Source: Thiocapsa sp.
GTDB taxonomy: Bacteria > Pseudomonadota > Gammaproteobacteria > Chromatiales > Chromatiaceae
Reading direction: 5' to 3'
Assembly: GCF_018399035.1 (NCBI RefSeq)
Contig: NZ_CP073760.1
Location: 3,104,001-3,168,000 of the forward strand
DNA length: 64,000 bases
Part shown: positions 19,460 through 28,225 of the stretch, in pieces
Numbering within the stretch: position 1 is the first letter of the stretch
Layout: every line of letters starts with the position of its first letter
Notes under the pieces: generated by a model
What the model saw: the letters and a program-made list of their open reading frames with translations, nothing else
What the model was told of the DNA's origin: nothing
Database searches by the model: none
Position numbers and translations under genes: made by a program

Positions 19460-21058
19460 ATGGCAGCCATCCTTTCACTCCTGCGCCGCGAGCGACTGTG
19501 GACATTCCACGGCGGGATCCATGTGCCCGACGAAAAGGCGCTCTCGAACAGCCGCGCCGTGGAAGTCATGCCGTTGCCCAAGCGCCTCGTAATCCCGCTT
19601 CAGCAACACATCGGGGCGACCGCGCGGCCGGTGGTGAAGGAGGGCGAACGTGTCCTCAAGGGCCAGCTTTTGGCCCGGGCCGAAGGCTATGTCAGCGCCT
19701 GCATCCATGCCTCGAGCTCGGGCACACTCGTCGCGATCGAGCCGCATCCGGTGCCGCACCCGTCGGGACTCGCCGCGCTTTGCGCCGTCATCGAGACCGA
19801 CGGCGAGGACACCTGGTGCGAGCTGCCGGAACCGCTGACGCACTATGCGCAGCTGGACCCGTCCGAGATTCGCGAACGCATCCGCTGGGCCGGCGTGGTC
19901 GGACTCGGCGGCGCATCCTTTCCGACCAGCGTCAAGCTCAACCCCGGCCCGGATCAACGCATCCGCACCCTGATCATCAATGGGGCCGAGTGCGAGCCCT
20001 ACATCACCTGCGACGATCTGCTGATGCGCGAGCGCGCCGGCGACATCCTCGCGGGCGCACGGATCATGCACCACCTGCTCGGCGATCCGCGGATCCTGAT
20101 CGGGATCGAGGACAACAAGCCCGAGGCATTCGAGGCCATGCGCTTTGCGCTCGCCGAAACGGACATGCGCGGCTATACCGAGATCCGCGCCGTCCCGACC
20201 CTCTACCCGAGCGGCGGGGAGAAGCAGCTTATCCGTATCCTCACCGGCGCGGAGGTCCCCACCCACGCCATCCCGGCCCGGATCGGCATCGTCTGCCAGA
20301 ACGTCGGGTCCGCGGCTGCGGTCGCCGACGCCGTTCTCGAGGGTCGCCCGCTGATCTCGCGCGTGGTTACCGTCACCGGACGGGCGATCGCCGAGCCGCG
20401 CAACCTCGAGGTGCGCATCGGCACGCCTGTGGCCGACCTGATCGCGCACTGCGGCGGTTATCGCGAGCCCGCGCGCAAGCTCGTCTGCGGCGGACCCATG
20501 ATGGGCTTCGAGATCGCCGATGCCGCGATCCCGGTCACCAAGCCGGCCAACTGCGTGCTGGCCTTGACCGAGGCCGAAGCCCCCGATCCCGGGCCCGCGC
20601 TCGCCTGCATCCGCTGCGGACGCTGTGCCGAGGTCTGCCCGGCCAAGCTCCTGCCGCAGCAGCTTTACTGGCATGCGCGCGCCAAGGATCTCGACCGGGT
20701 CCAGGACTACAACCTCTTCGACTGCATCGAATGCGGATGCTGCGCACAGGTCTGTCCGAGCCACATCCCGCTGGTTCAGTACTACAGGTACGCCAAAAAC
20801 GAGGTCTGGGCGCGCGAGGAAGAGAAGCGCAAGGCCGAGCTCGCGCGCCTGCGCCACGAGGCCAAGCAGACGCGGCTCGAACGCCAAGAGCGCGAGCGCA
20901 AGGCCCGACTTCGCCAGAAGAAAGCGTCGCTCGAGGCGGGACCCGGAAAGAGTCATACCGACCAAGACGCGAAGAAGGCGGCGATCGAGGCGGCCAAGCA
21001 ACGCGCGGCGGCCAAGAAGGCCGCAGCCGCCAAGGCGGAGGAAACCGATGACGCCTGA
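19460..21058 (+). CDS. rnfC: Rnf complex NADH-binding subunit RnfC
   Basis: 532 residues from the ATG at 19460; the open frame extends upstream inside rnfB but the conserved N-terminus FHGGIHVPDEKALS starts here. The NADH/FMN domain (VVGLGGASFPTSVKLNP, INGAECEPYITCDD) is like NuoF. Two 4Fe-4S motifs follow: CIRCGRCAEVCP (near residue 376) and CIECGCCAQVCP (near residue 415). The last 80 residues are a charged Ala/Lys/Arg/Glu coiled tail, common in gammaproteobacterial RnfC. It is the site of NAD reduction or NADH oxidation. Confidence 0.97.
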   Translation: MAAILSLLRRERLWTFHGGIHVPDEKALSNSRAVEVMPLPKRLVIPLQQHIGATARPVVKEGERVLKGQLLARAEGYVSACIHASSSGTLVAIEPHPVPHPSGLAALCAVIETDGEDTWCELPEPLTHYAQLDPSEIRERIRWAGVVGLGGASFPTSVKLNPGPDQRIRTLIINGAECEPYITCDDLLMRERAGDILAGARIMHHLLGDPRILIGIEDNKPEAFEAMRFALAETDMRGYTEIRAVPTLYPSGGEKQLIRILTGAEVPTHAIPARIGIVCQNVGSAAAVADAVLEGRPLISRVVTVTGRAIAEPRNLEVRIGTPVADLIAHCGGYREPARKLVCGGPMMGFEIADAAIPVTKPANCVLALTEAEAPDPGPALACIRCGRCAEVCPAKLLPQQLYWHARAKDLDRVQDYNLFDCIECGCCAQVCPSHIPLVQYYRYAKNEVWAREEEKRKAELARLRHEAKQTRLERQERERKARLRQKKASLEAGPGKSHTDQDAKKAAIEAAKQRAAAKKAAAAKAEETDDA

Positions 21059-21169
21059 GACACGCCGGCACACCGGCCGCAAGACCACGTCCGAAGCGGA
21101 GCGGCCCGGCGTCGCCGCAGGGTCGGCGGCGGACTCCGCCTACGCCGCAACGGCACGGCAGGGACCGGC

Positions 21170-22216
21170 ATGAGCGCGACGCTCGTCTCCTCGCCGCACG
21201 GGTCCCGACCGAATCGGGTCGACCGGGTCATGCAGGAGGTCCTGCTCGCGCTGGTGCCCGGCGTGCTGGCGATGATCTGGTTCTTCGGCTGGGGCGTGCT
21301 CGTCAACATCACGCTCGCCGTCGCCGTGGCCGTGGCCGCCGAGGCGGCGGTCATGCTGATGCGCCGACGCCCGATCGGGCCGGCCATCGGCGACTACAGC
21401 GCCGTCGTCACGGCCGTGCTCTTCGCCATCTCGGTCCCGCCGACCTTGCCCTGGTGGATGACCCTGCTCGGCATGCTCTTCGCCATCGTCCTGGTCAAGC
21501 AGTTGTACGGAGGTATCGGCTACAACCCCTTCAACCCGGCGATGGCCGCTTACGTCTTTTTGCTCGTGTCCTATCCGGTCGCCATGACCACCTGGCTGGC
21601 GCCCGATATGCTGGCCGAGCACGCGGTCTCCTTCACGGAGTCGCTGCGCCTGATCTTCGGGGGCGCCTTGCCGAGCGGTGTCGAGTGGGACGCCATCTCC
21701 GCGGCAACACCGCTCGACGAGATGCGCGGCAAGCTCGATCAAGGCATGTCCATCGCGGAGATCCGACTCAGTCCGCTGTGGGGCGACTTCGGCGGACGCG
21801 GCTGGGAATGGGTTGCGAACGGTTTCCTGCTCGGCGGTGTCTACCTCCTGTGGCGGCGCATCATCACCTGGCACATCCCGGTCTCCATGCTGGCGGCACT
21901 GACCGTCGCGGCCAGCGCATTCTGGCTGCTCGACCCGACGACCCACCCCGTCCCGGCCTTCCATCTGTTCAGCGGAGCGGCCATTGTGGGGGCCTTCTTC
22001 ATCGCGACCGATCCGGTCAGCGCCTGCACGACCAGGACCGGGCAGATCATCTTCGGGGCCTCGATCGGGCTGGTGGTCTTCGTGATCCGCACCTGGGGCG
22101 GCTACCCGGACGCCGTCGCCTTCGCGGTCTTGTTGATGAACATCGCCGCCCCGACGATCGACCACTACACCCAGCCCAGGGTCTTCGGGCACACCGGAAA
22201 CCGAGCTAAACCATGA
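21170..22216 (+). CDS. rnfD: Rnf complex flavoprotein membrane subunit RnfD
   Basis: 348 residues with about ten membrane helices (NqrB-like). The covalent FMN is carried on a Thr in an SGAT-type motif; here it reads SAATPLDEM near residue 182, with Ala in place of Gly. Conserved GGIGYNPFNPAM and FFIATDPVSA segments are present. There is a 111-base gap after rnfC, containing a Pro/Ala-rich open frame with no support, then rnfD. Its stop overlaps the rnfG start as ATGA. Confidence 0.95.
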   Translation: MSATLVSSPHGSRPNRVDRVMQEVLLALVPGVLAMIWFFGWGVLVNITLAVAVAVAAEAAVMLMRRRPIGPAIGDYSAVVTAVLFAISVPPTLPWWMTLLGMLFAIVLVKQLYGGIGYNPFNPAMAAYVFLLVSYPVAMTTWLAPDMLAEHAVSFTESLRLIFGGALPSGVEWDAISAATPLDEMRGKLDQGMSIAEIRLSPLWGDFGGRGWEWVANGFLLGGVYLLWRRIITWHIPVSMLAALTVAASAFWLLDPTTHPVPAFHLFSGAAIVGAFFIATDPVSACTTRTGQIIFGASIGLVVFVIRTWGGYPDAVAFAVLLMNIAAPTIDHYTQPRVFGHTGNRAKP

Positions 22217-22860
22217 AGAAAGCACCGATCATCCTGGCCGCCGTCGTGCTGAGCGCCTTCTCCGTCACCGGCGTCGCACTTGTCGCCGTGACCCATCATC
22301 TGATGGACGGGCGCATCGCCGAGAACCAAAGGATTGCGATGCTGAGCAAGCTCGAGGCCATCATCCCGGACGGACAGTTCGACAACGCGCCCCTCGAGGA
22401 TATGATCCAGGTGAGTGCGCGTGACCTCCTCGGCGCCGAGAGCACGCGCGTCTATCGCGTGCGCAAGGCCGGCGAGCCCACCGCCGTCATCCTGAATCCA
22501 GTCGTCCCGGACGGGTATGCCGGCCCGATCCAGCTCTTGGTCTCTGTCCTGCGTGACGGCAGCGTCGGTGGGGTGCGCGTCTTGTTTCACCTCGAGACAC
22601 CCGGGCTCGGCGACAAGATCGAGGAGCGCAAGTCCGACTGGGTATTGAGCTTCAACGGCAAGTCGCTCTCCAACCCGACGCCCGAGCGCTGGGGAGTGAA
22701 GCGCGACGGCGGCGAATTCGATCAATTCACCGGCGCGACCATCACTCCCCGCGCGATCGTCGAGGCGGTGAAGAACACGCTCATTTATGTCCAACAGCAA
22801 GGCGATGCCCTCTTCGAGCCCGTTGATAGCGTCACGACCGCGGCGAAGGGGGCGGGTTGA
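22213..22860 (+). CDS. rnfG: Rnf complex periplasmic flavoprotein subunit RnfG
   Basis: 215 residues: one N-terminal membrane helix and a periplasmic FMN-binding domain. The flavinylation motif is [11 protein letters not shown] near residue 178, where the second Thr carries FMN, attached by ApbE. The segment [10 protein letters not shown] is also typical. It overlaps rnfD (ATGA) and rnfE (TGATG), so the three are translationally coupled. No apbE gene is in the window. Confidence 0.96.
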   Translation: MKKAPIILAAVVLSAFSVTGVALVAVTHHLMDGRIAENQRIAMLSKLEAIIPDGQFDNAPLEDMIQVSARDLLGAESTRVYRVRKAGEPTAVILNPVVPDGYAGPIQLLVSVLRDGSVGGVRVLFHLETPGLGDKIEERKSDWVLSFNGKSLSNPTPERWGVKRDGGEFDQFTGATITPRAIVEAVKNTLIYVQQQGDALFEPVDSVTTAAKGAG

Positions 22861-23582
22861 TGGCGGCACCGCAACCCTACGGCAGCATCATCGGCGACGG
22901 CTTCTGGAACAACAACCAGGCCCTCGTCGCTCTGCTCGGGCTCTGTCCCTTGCTCGCGACCACCACGAGCGCCACCAACGGTTTGGGCATGGGTCTGGCC
23001 ACGACGGCCGTGCTCATTCTCTCCAACGTGACCGTCTCCCTGATCCGCGACCTGGTGCGCCCGGAGGTCCGATTACCCGTCTTCGTGCTGGTCATCGCCT
23101 CCTTCGTGACGGCGGTCGAGTTGAGCATCCAAGCCTATTTCTACGAGCTCTACCTGGTGTTGGGGCTCTTCATCCCGCTGATCGTCACCAACTGCGCCAT
23201 CATCGGCCGGGCCGAGGCGTTCGCCTCCAAGAACCGTGTCGACCGCGCTCTGCTCGATGCGATCGCGATGGGGCTCGGCTTTACGCTGGTGCTGGTCGTG
23301 CTGGGCGGAATGCGTGAATTCATCGGCCAAGGCACCCTCTTCTATCAGGCCAACCTGCTGCTCGGGGACGCCGCGACGGGCCTCAGTCTCAGCCTGGGCG
23401 AAGGATTCCAGGGTGCGCTCATCGCCATTCTCCCGCCCGGCGCCTTCATCGGGCTTGGCCTCTTGATCGCTCTGAAGAACCTGATCGACAAGCGCCTCAA
23501 GCGGCGTGCGGCTGTGCGCGCGGCCAAGGCCGCACCCGCGCCGACCTCTGCCGCGGGCGTCGCGGCACCGGCGGCGGGCTGA
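22860..23582 (+). CDS. rnfE: Ion-translocating oxidoreductase subunit RnfE
   Basis: 240 residues, six membrane helices, homologous to RnfA in inverted topology. Cluster Cys are in [13 protein letters not shown] and [21 protein letters not shown]. The start is the ATG at 22860, overlapping the rnfG stop. The C-terminus carries an Ala/Pro-rich tail (about 25 residues) not usual in shorter homologues. This ends the rnf cluster; the nth gene that often follows is absent, and a convergent kinase gene lies 48 bases on. Confidence 0.96.
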   Translation: MAAPQPYGSIIGDGFWNNNQALVALLGLCPLLATTTSATNGLGMGLATTAVLILSNVTVSLIRDLVRPEVRLPVFVLVIASFVTAVELSIQAYFYELYLVLGLFIPLIVTNCAIIGRAEAFASKNRVDRALLDAIAMGLGFTLVLVVLGGMREFIGQGTLFYQANLLLGDAATGLSLSLGEGFQGALIAILPPGAFIGLGLLIALKNLIDKRLKRRAAVRAAKAAPAPTSAAGVAAPAAG

Positions 23583-23629
23583 GCCGTCAGCCGCAGGATT
23601 GATGACAGGCGTCGGCGACGTCAACCCGA

Positions 23630-25747
23630 TCAACCGACCGTACCGGCGGCTGGAAGCTCGCGGAGCGCCGCTGCCAGCGCGCGCCGCAGCTCGTGGGGCT
23701 TGACCGGTTTCGACAGAAAGTCATCCATACCTGCCGACAGGCAGTCGCGCTTGACGTCCTCGGAGGCGTTGGCGGTCAATGCGACGATCGGGATCGGTCG
23801 ATGCGGCGCCTGCTCGCGGTAGCGCCGGGCGAAGCCGATCCCGTCGAGCTTGGGCATCCGCAGATCCACGATCGCGATCCCGTAGTCGCCGCTCAGCGCT
23901 TCGGCCAAGGCCGCCTCCCCGTCGGCCACGCAGGTGAGCTCGAAGCCCATCTTGCCCAGAAAGCGGGTGATCACCTTGGCAGCGATCTCGTTGTCCTCGG
24001 CGACCAAGACACGCATCCGCGCCGCATCCGCGATGGGCTCCAAACCAAGTGACGGCGAGGACAGCCCGGCTCGCGGCGCTCCATCCGCCGGTATGGCGGT
24101 CCGCCCCAAGAGCGTCTCGGCTGCGGCGATCAGGTCCTCCCGCAGATAGGGCTTCGTCAGACAGGCATCCTTCGTCTCCTCGAGCGCGGGCCGCCGTCCG
24201 GGGTAAACCAGAAAGAGGCAGGGCCGCGTCTCGCCGAGGGCCGTTGTGACCTGCGCCCGCACCGCATTCAGATCTCGACCCTGCGGATGGTCGGCGATGA
24301 CGAGGAGATCGAAACGCTGACCCCGGATCGGCGCCGAGCCGACATCGGGAGGCTCCGCGGGCGTCTCGCAGGCCGCGCCCTCGCGGCCGAAGGCGGCACA
24401 CGCCAACGCGCGGCCGGTCGCGTTCGGCTCCAGGATGAGGATGCTCAAACCGCGGAGCCGACCATCCGGGGCGCTCGGCACCGCCGCGACATCCTCGATC
24501 AAGGGTAGACGAATCCAGAAGCGACTCCCGCGCCCTTCCTCGCTCTCCACACCGATCGCCCCGCCCATCAACAGGGTCAGCTCGCGCGAGATGGTCGTCC
24601 CGAGACCGGTTCCGCCGAAACGCCGCGTGGTCGACTCGTCGGCCTGGCGAAAACGCTCGAAGAGTCGCGGGAGCTTGTCCGGCGGAATGCCGATTCCGGT
24701 GTCGACGACCTCGAAGAGCAGGTGCGGGCGGTACTGCTCGGCCTCGGGCGGCCGGACGCTCAGACGCACCCGGACCTCCCCCGTCGGCGTGAATTTCACG
24801 GCATTCCCGACCAGGTTGAAGAGGATCTGGCGCAACCGCAGCGGATCGCCGATCAAACGAAGCGGGACGTCGGGATCCACGTCGGCGATGAGCTCGAGTC
24901 CGGCCGAATGCGCTCGCATCGCGAGCGCATCGGAGACGTCGCGCACCAGACTGCGCGGATCGAAGGGAATACGCTCGAGGACGATCCGACGTGCATCGAT
25001 CTTCGACAGGTCCAGAATGTCGCCGATCAGCGCGCCGAGAATATCGGCCGAGTTGGCGATGGCCTGAACACAATCGCGCTGCTCGTCATCCAGTCGCGTC
25101 CCTCGCAACAGCTCGGTCATGCCGACGACGCCGGTCAAAGGGGTGCGCAGCTCGTGTGTCATGAAGGCCAGAAAATCGCCTCTCGCTTGATTGGCCCTTT
25201 CGGCCTCGGCACGCGCATCCTGGAGCTTGCGCAGCAAGGAATACTGATACAAAGGCAGCAGCACCAGGAGCGCCAGGAAGAAGGTCGCCTCGAAGGTGTG
25301 AAGACGCCACTCGTCGAGTGCGATCAGCACGACGTTGTAGCCGACGACGGCGGCCAGCGAGGCCACGACGAGTTGGGGCTTGCCGAATCGCGTCCCGGCG
25401 GAGATGAAGACCAGGATATAGAGCAGGTAAAAGGGGCTGATCGCCTCGCGGGTGATGAAGATCGCCAGGCTGATGGCGACGACATCCAGACAGATCCCGA
25501 GGTAGACCCGCGCCGGCCACTCGGGGCGCAGGGCGATACTGATCAGAAACCCGACGTTCGAGACCAGATAGATGGCAAAGAGCGTGAGATAGTAGGGAAC
25601 GTCGACCCGGTAGTACTGCGTCGAGGCGCCGACGGCGATGTAGAGCGCACCCAGCAGACAGGCGGTCATCCGCACCAAGGCCGATTGAAATTCGGGGTTC
25701 TCCGCCAACCCCTCCGTCACACCGAAACGCCTGATCAGTCCATTCAT
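23630..25747 (-). CDS. Hybrid sensor histidine kinase, RpfC-like architecture
   Basis: 705 residues. Five or six membrane helices (residues 27-170) form the sensor part, followed by a coiled linker, the HisKA domain with MTHELRTP (His near residue 198), and a HATPase domain with NAVKF (N-box), DTGIGIP and GGTGLGTTIS. A degenerate receiver-like domain follows (about residues 450-560), then a canonical receiver with VDLRMPKLDG (phosphoacceptor Asp near residue 628) and KP. The set of helices without a periplasmic domain and the HisKA-HATPase-REC order resemble RpfC, but no rpfF or rpfG is nearby. The ATG at 25747 has GGAGG nine bases upstream. The signal is unknown. Confidence 0.88.
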   Translation of the reverse strand: MNGLIRRFGVTEGLAENPEFQSALVRMTACLLGALYIAVGASTQYYRVDVPYYLTLFAIYLVSNVGFLISIALRPEWPARVYLGICLDVVAISLAIFITREAISPFYLLYILVFISAGTRFGKPQLVVASLAAVVGYNVVLIALDEWRLHTFEATFFLALLVLLPLYQYSLLRKLQDARAEAERANQARGDFLAFMTHELRTPLTGVVGMTELLRGTRLDDEQRDCVQAIANSADILGALIGDILDLSKIDARRIVLERIPFDPRSLVRDVSDALAMRAHSAGLELIADVDPDVPLRLIGDPLRLRQILFNLVGNAVKFTPTGEVRVRLSVRPPEAEQYRPHLLFEVVDTGIGIPPDKLPRLFERFRQADESTTRRFGGTGLGTTISRELTLLMGGAIGVESEEGRGSRFWIRLPLIEDVAAVPSAPDGRLRGLSILILEPNATGRALACAAFGREGAACETPAEPPDVGSAPIRGQRFDLLVIADHPQGRDLNAVRAQVTTALGETRPCLFLVYPGRRPALEETKDACLTKPYLREDLIAAAETLLGRTAIPADGAPRAGLSSPSLGLEPIADAARMRVLVAEDNEIAAKVITRFLGKMGFELTCVADGEAALAEALSGDYGIAIVDLRMPKLDGIGFARRYREQAPHRPIPIVALTANASEDVKRDCLSAGMDDFLSKPVKPHELRRALAAALRELPAAGTVG

Positions 25748-26022
25748 TCCCTTCCCTCCGAACCTGCGTTTGAACGCCCGAGCTTGAACGCCCGAGGCGC
25801 GTTTCCGCGATCGCTGCCGCGCGGATCGATCATGGTATATTAGCGAACCGTTTCGCGCATTTCGGCACGTCCCCCATTCCGAGCCGCGAAACGCGATTGA
25901 CCGGCCCGCGCGCATCCATTCCGATTCCGGGTTCGATCCCCGGACCGATCGCAAGCCCGATTGCAGCCCGATCAACGCCGGCCGCGACGAGGCCCTCAGC
26001 TCAAGAGAACGAGGAGAAGACT

Positions 26023-26913
26023 ATGTCCAAGAAGCATCCGATCGTTGCGGTAACCGGTTCCTCGGGTGCCGGTACGACGACCGTCAAGCGCGCCTTCGAG
26101 CACATCTTTTATCGCGACGGGATCAAGGCCGCCGTGATCGAGGGTGACAGTTTCCACCGCTACGACCGCGTGGAGATGAAGGCCGAGATGGCGCGTGCCG
26201 CCGAGACCCACCACAACCTCAGCCATTTCGGTCCCGAGGCCAATCGGTTCGACCTCCTCGAGGAGCTCTTTCGCAATTACGGCGAGAGCGGCGCCGGCAA
26301 GCAGCGCTACTACATCCATAGCGACTCGGAGGCCGTTCACCACAACGCACGCCTCGGCACGCAGCTGCAGGCCGGCCAGTTCACGCCGTGGGAGGATCTT
26401 CCCGAGGGCACCGACGTGCTCTTCTACGAAGGACTCCACGGATTGGTGGTGACCGAGGAGGACAATGTCGCCCAGCACGTCGACCTCGGCGTCGGCGTGG
26501 TCCCGATCATCAACCTGGAGTGGATCCAGAAGATCTTCCGCGACAACGCCGAGCGCGGCTATTCGGCCGAGGCGATCGTCGACACCATCATGCGGCGCAT
26601 GCCGGACTACATCCGCCACGTCACGCCGCAGTTCTCGCTGACCGACATCAACTTCCAGCGCGTGGCGACGGTCGACACTTCAAACCCCTTCATCGCCCGC
26701 GATATACCGACACCCGACGAGAGCTTCGTCATCATCCGATTCAAGGATCCCGAACGGCTCCAGATCGATTTCCCGTATGTCCTATCGATGATCCACGATT
26801 CCTTCATGTCGCGGCGCAATACGATGGTCGTGCCGGGAGGCAAGATGGGGATGGCGATGGAGGTCATCCTGCAGCCCATCATCGAGCGCATGATGGACGC
26901 GCGCAGGGTCTGA
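26023..26913 (+). CDS. prkB: Phosphoribulokinase
   Basis: 296 residues, the size of proteobacterial octameric PRK. P-loop GSSGAGTTT (residues 12-20), EGDSFHRYDR, and the ribulose-phosphate site HHNLSHFGPEANRFD are present. It phosphorylates ribulose 5-phosphate to ribulose 1,5-bisphosphate, the acceptor for CO2 in the Calvin cycle. GAGGAGAAG precedes the ATG. No other cbb gene is near, so PRK is stand-alone here, as in several purple sulfur bacteria. A strong GC hairpin follows at 26930-26957. Confidence 0.96.
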   Translation: MSKKHPIVAVTGSSGAGTTTVKRAFEHIFYRDGIKAAVIEGDSFHRYDRVEMKAEMARAAETHHNLSHFGPEANRFDLLEELFRNYGESGAGKQRYYIHSDSEAVHHNARLGTQLQAGQFTPWEDLPEGTDVLFYEGLHGLVVTEEDNVAQHVDLGVGVVPIINLEWIQKIFRDNAERGYSAEAIVDTIMRRMPDYIRHVTPQFSLTDINFQRVATVDTSNPFIARDIPTPDESFVIIRFKDPERLQIDFPYVLSMIHDSFMSRRNTMVVPGGKMGMAMEVILQPIIERMMDARRV

Positions 26914-26929
26914 GCGCGCCCACCCACGG

Positions 26930-26957
26930 GCCTCGCGGGTGGACTCGCCCGCGAGGC
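26930..26957 (+). terminator. GC-rich hairpin after prkB
   Basis: A perfect 10-bp stem GCCTCGCGGG with its complement and an 8-base loop, 17 bases after the prkB stop. It has no T-run, so it may stop transcription weakly or protect the 3' end. Confidence 0.5.
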
Positions 26958-27061
26958 GACGCGTCGGCGCGCAGTGTAGTCGACTCGAACGGCGTATGCC
27001 GGCCGCGATTTCCCCTTGCGATCGCCGCATCAAAGGCGATGGATCCGAGCGGAGCACCAGC

Positions 27062-27910
27062 CTGTTAAGCTACCTTCACGGCTTCCACGCCGGCAATCAC
27101 GCCGATGTCTTCAAGCATGCGGTTCTTACCCTCTTGCTCGAGGCACTCCTGGCCAAACCCAAACCGCTCGTCTACGTCGAGTCGCACGCCGGCGCCGGTC
27201 GGTACGCCCTCGGGGCCGAGCAGGCACTCAAGACTGCGGAGTATCGGCTCGGGATCGAGCGACTCTGGGAGCGGCGCGACGCCTTTCCGCAGCTTTCGGC
27301 CTATCTGGGTGCAATCTCGGCGCTGAATCCGGACGGCGGATTCTCGGCCTATCCGGGCTCTCCCGCACTCGCGGCGCATCTGCTGCGCACCGAGGATCGA
27401 CTGATCCTGATGGAGCTGCATCCGACCGAATCGCAGACCCTGCGTCGTCATCTCGGCGGCGACCCGAGGATCGGCATCCACCGTCGCGACGGTCTCGAAG
27501 GACTGAGCGCGCTTTTGCCGCCGAAGCCCGCCCGCGGGCTGGTTCTGATCGACCCGCCATACGAGCAGGTCTCCGAGTACGTGCGCGTCGCAGATGCACT
27601 CGTCGCCGCGCATGCCCGCTGGCCGACCGGGGTCTTCGCACTCTGGTTCCCGCGTCTGGGGCTTCAACGCGATCGCTCCGCAGATCTGATCGGGCGCATC
27701 CGGCGATCCGTCCCGGACGGGCTGCTGTGCGAGCTGAGGGTGCGGCGACAGGTCGACGACTTCGGAATGCACGGCTCCGGGATGCTGATCCTCAACCCGC
27801 CGTGGCGCCTGGAAGAGCAGCTCGCGGACCTGCTGCCGCGACTCGCCGAGGTGCTCGCGATGGAGGAGACGGGCAGATCGACACCGACATGGACGCTCGG
27901 CAGGGCGTAG
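27062..27910 (+). CDS. rlmJ: 23S rRNA (adenine-2030-N6)-methyltransferase RlmJ
   Basis: 282 residues when started at the CTG at 27062, matching the 280 of E. coli RlmJ. The N-terminus reads LSYLHGFHAGNHADVFKH, where homologues start MLSYRHSFHAGNHADVLKH. The SAM site is VESHAGAGRY and the catalytic N6-adenine motif is LIDPPYE. No ATG or GTG lies at the homologous start: the codon is CTG with GGAGC upstream, and the nearest in-frame ATG is 66 bases earlier at 26996 and would add 22 unconserved residues. The function is firm, the start is not. Confidence 0.93.
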   Translation: MLSYLHGFHAGNHADVFKHAVLTLLLEALLAKPKPLVYVESHAGAGRYALGAEQALKTAEYRLGIERLWERRDAFPQLSAYLGAISALNPDGGFSAYPGSPALAAHLLRTEDRLILMELHPTESQTLRRHLGGDPRIGIHRRDGLEGLSALLPPKPARGLVLIDPPYEQVSEYVRVADALVAAHARWPTGVFALWFPRLGLQRDRSADLIGRIRRSVPDGLLCELRVRRQVDDFGMHGSGMLILNPPWRLEEQLADLLPRLAEVLAMEETGRSTPTWTLGRA

Positions 27911-27980
27911 GTTGTGCCGAGCCGTGCGAGGCACAACCAACCGTCGGCGCAAGTTGTACTACCTATCGTCGGCACAACCA
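27907..27980. repeat. GTAGGTTGTGC repeat, copy 2
   Basis: About 74 bases with GTTGTGC/GCACAAC inverted segments, directly after rlmJ; its counterpart is at 18035-18109. It is followed at 27993 by a GGAAATCACCTAA motif shared with 46706-46833 and 37390. Confidence 0.6.
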
Positions 27981-28007
27981 CGGGCATGGAATTTTGCGGA
28001 AATCACC

Positions 28008-28092
28008 TAAACCGCGCCCAGTGCGGTATGCGATGTTTTTGGATGGGATCGGCCCCGGCGGATTTCAGAGCCGCTGGAGCCGGCGCGGTTTA
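28008..28092. repeat. Palindromic element copy 6
   Basis: 85 bp with perfect 11-bp arms TAAACCGCGCC. Its interior is close to copy 3, and its left end (GTGCGGTATGCGATG) is the reverse complement of the right ends of copies 10 and 12. Confidence 0.85.
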
Positions 28093-28126
28093 ATCATTCA
28101 ACGAGAGAACACCTTTTCCAGGATTC

Positions 28127-28175
28127 TCGTTATCGTTATCGTAATCGAGAACGACAACGACAACGACAACGACAA
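28127..28175. repeat. Hexanucleotide snap-back repeat 1
   Basis: TCGTTATCGTTATCGTAATCG is followed at once by four copies of AACGAC. The two halves are largely complementary, so it folds on itself. A second locus of the same design is at 37457-37516. Confidence 0.7.
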
Positions 28176-28225
28176 GGATTCGGTGTCTACCTTAGCCTTG
28201 ACACGTCACTTGGCTGCCGCAGCGA

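Noticed and set aside
19475..21088. Long open frames antisense to and out of frame with rnfC
   Set aside because: They are products of GC-rich codon bias in rnfC; Arg/Gly/Ala-rich without motifs.
22857..22862. TTG at 22857 as rnfE start
   Set aside because: The ATG at 22860 in a TGATG overlap with the rnfG stop fits coupling better.
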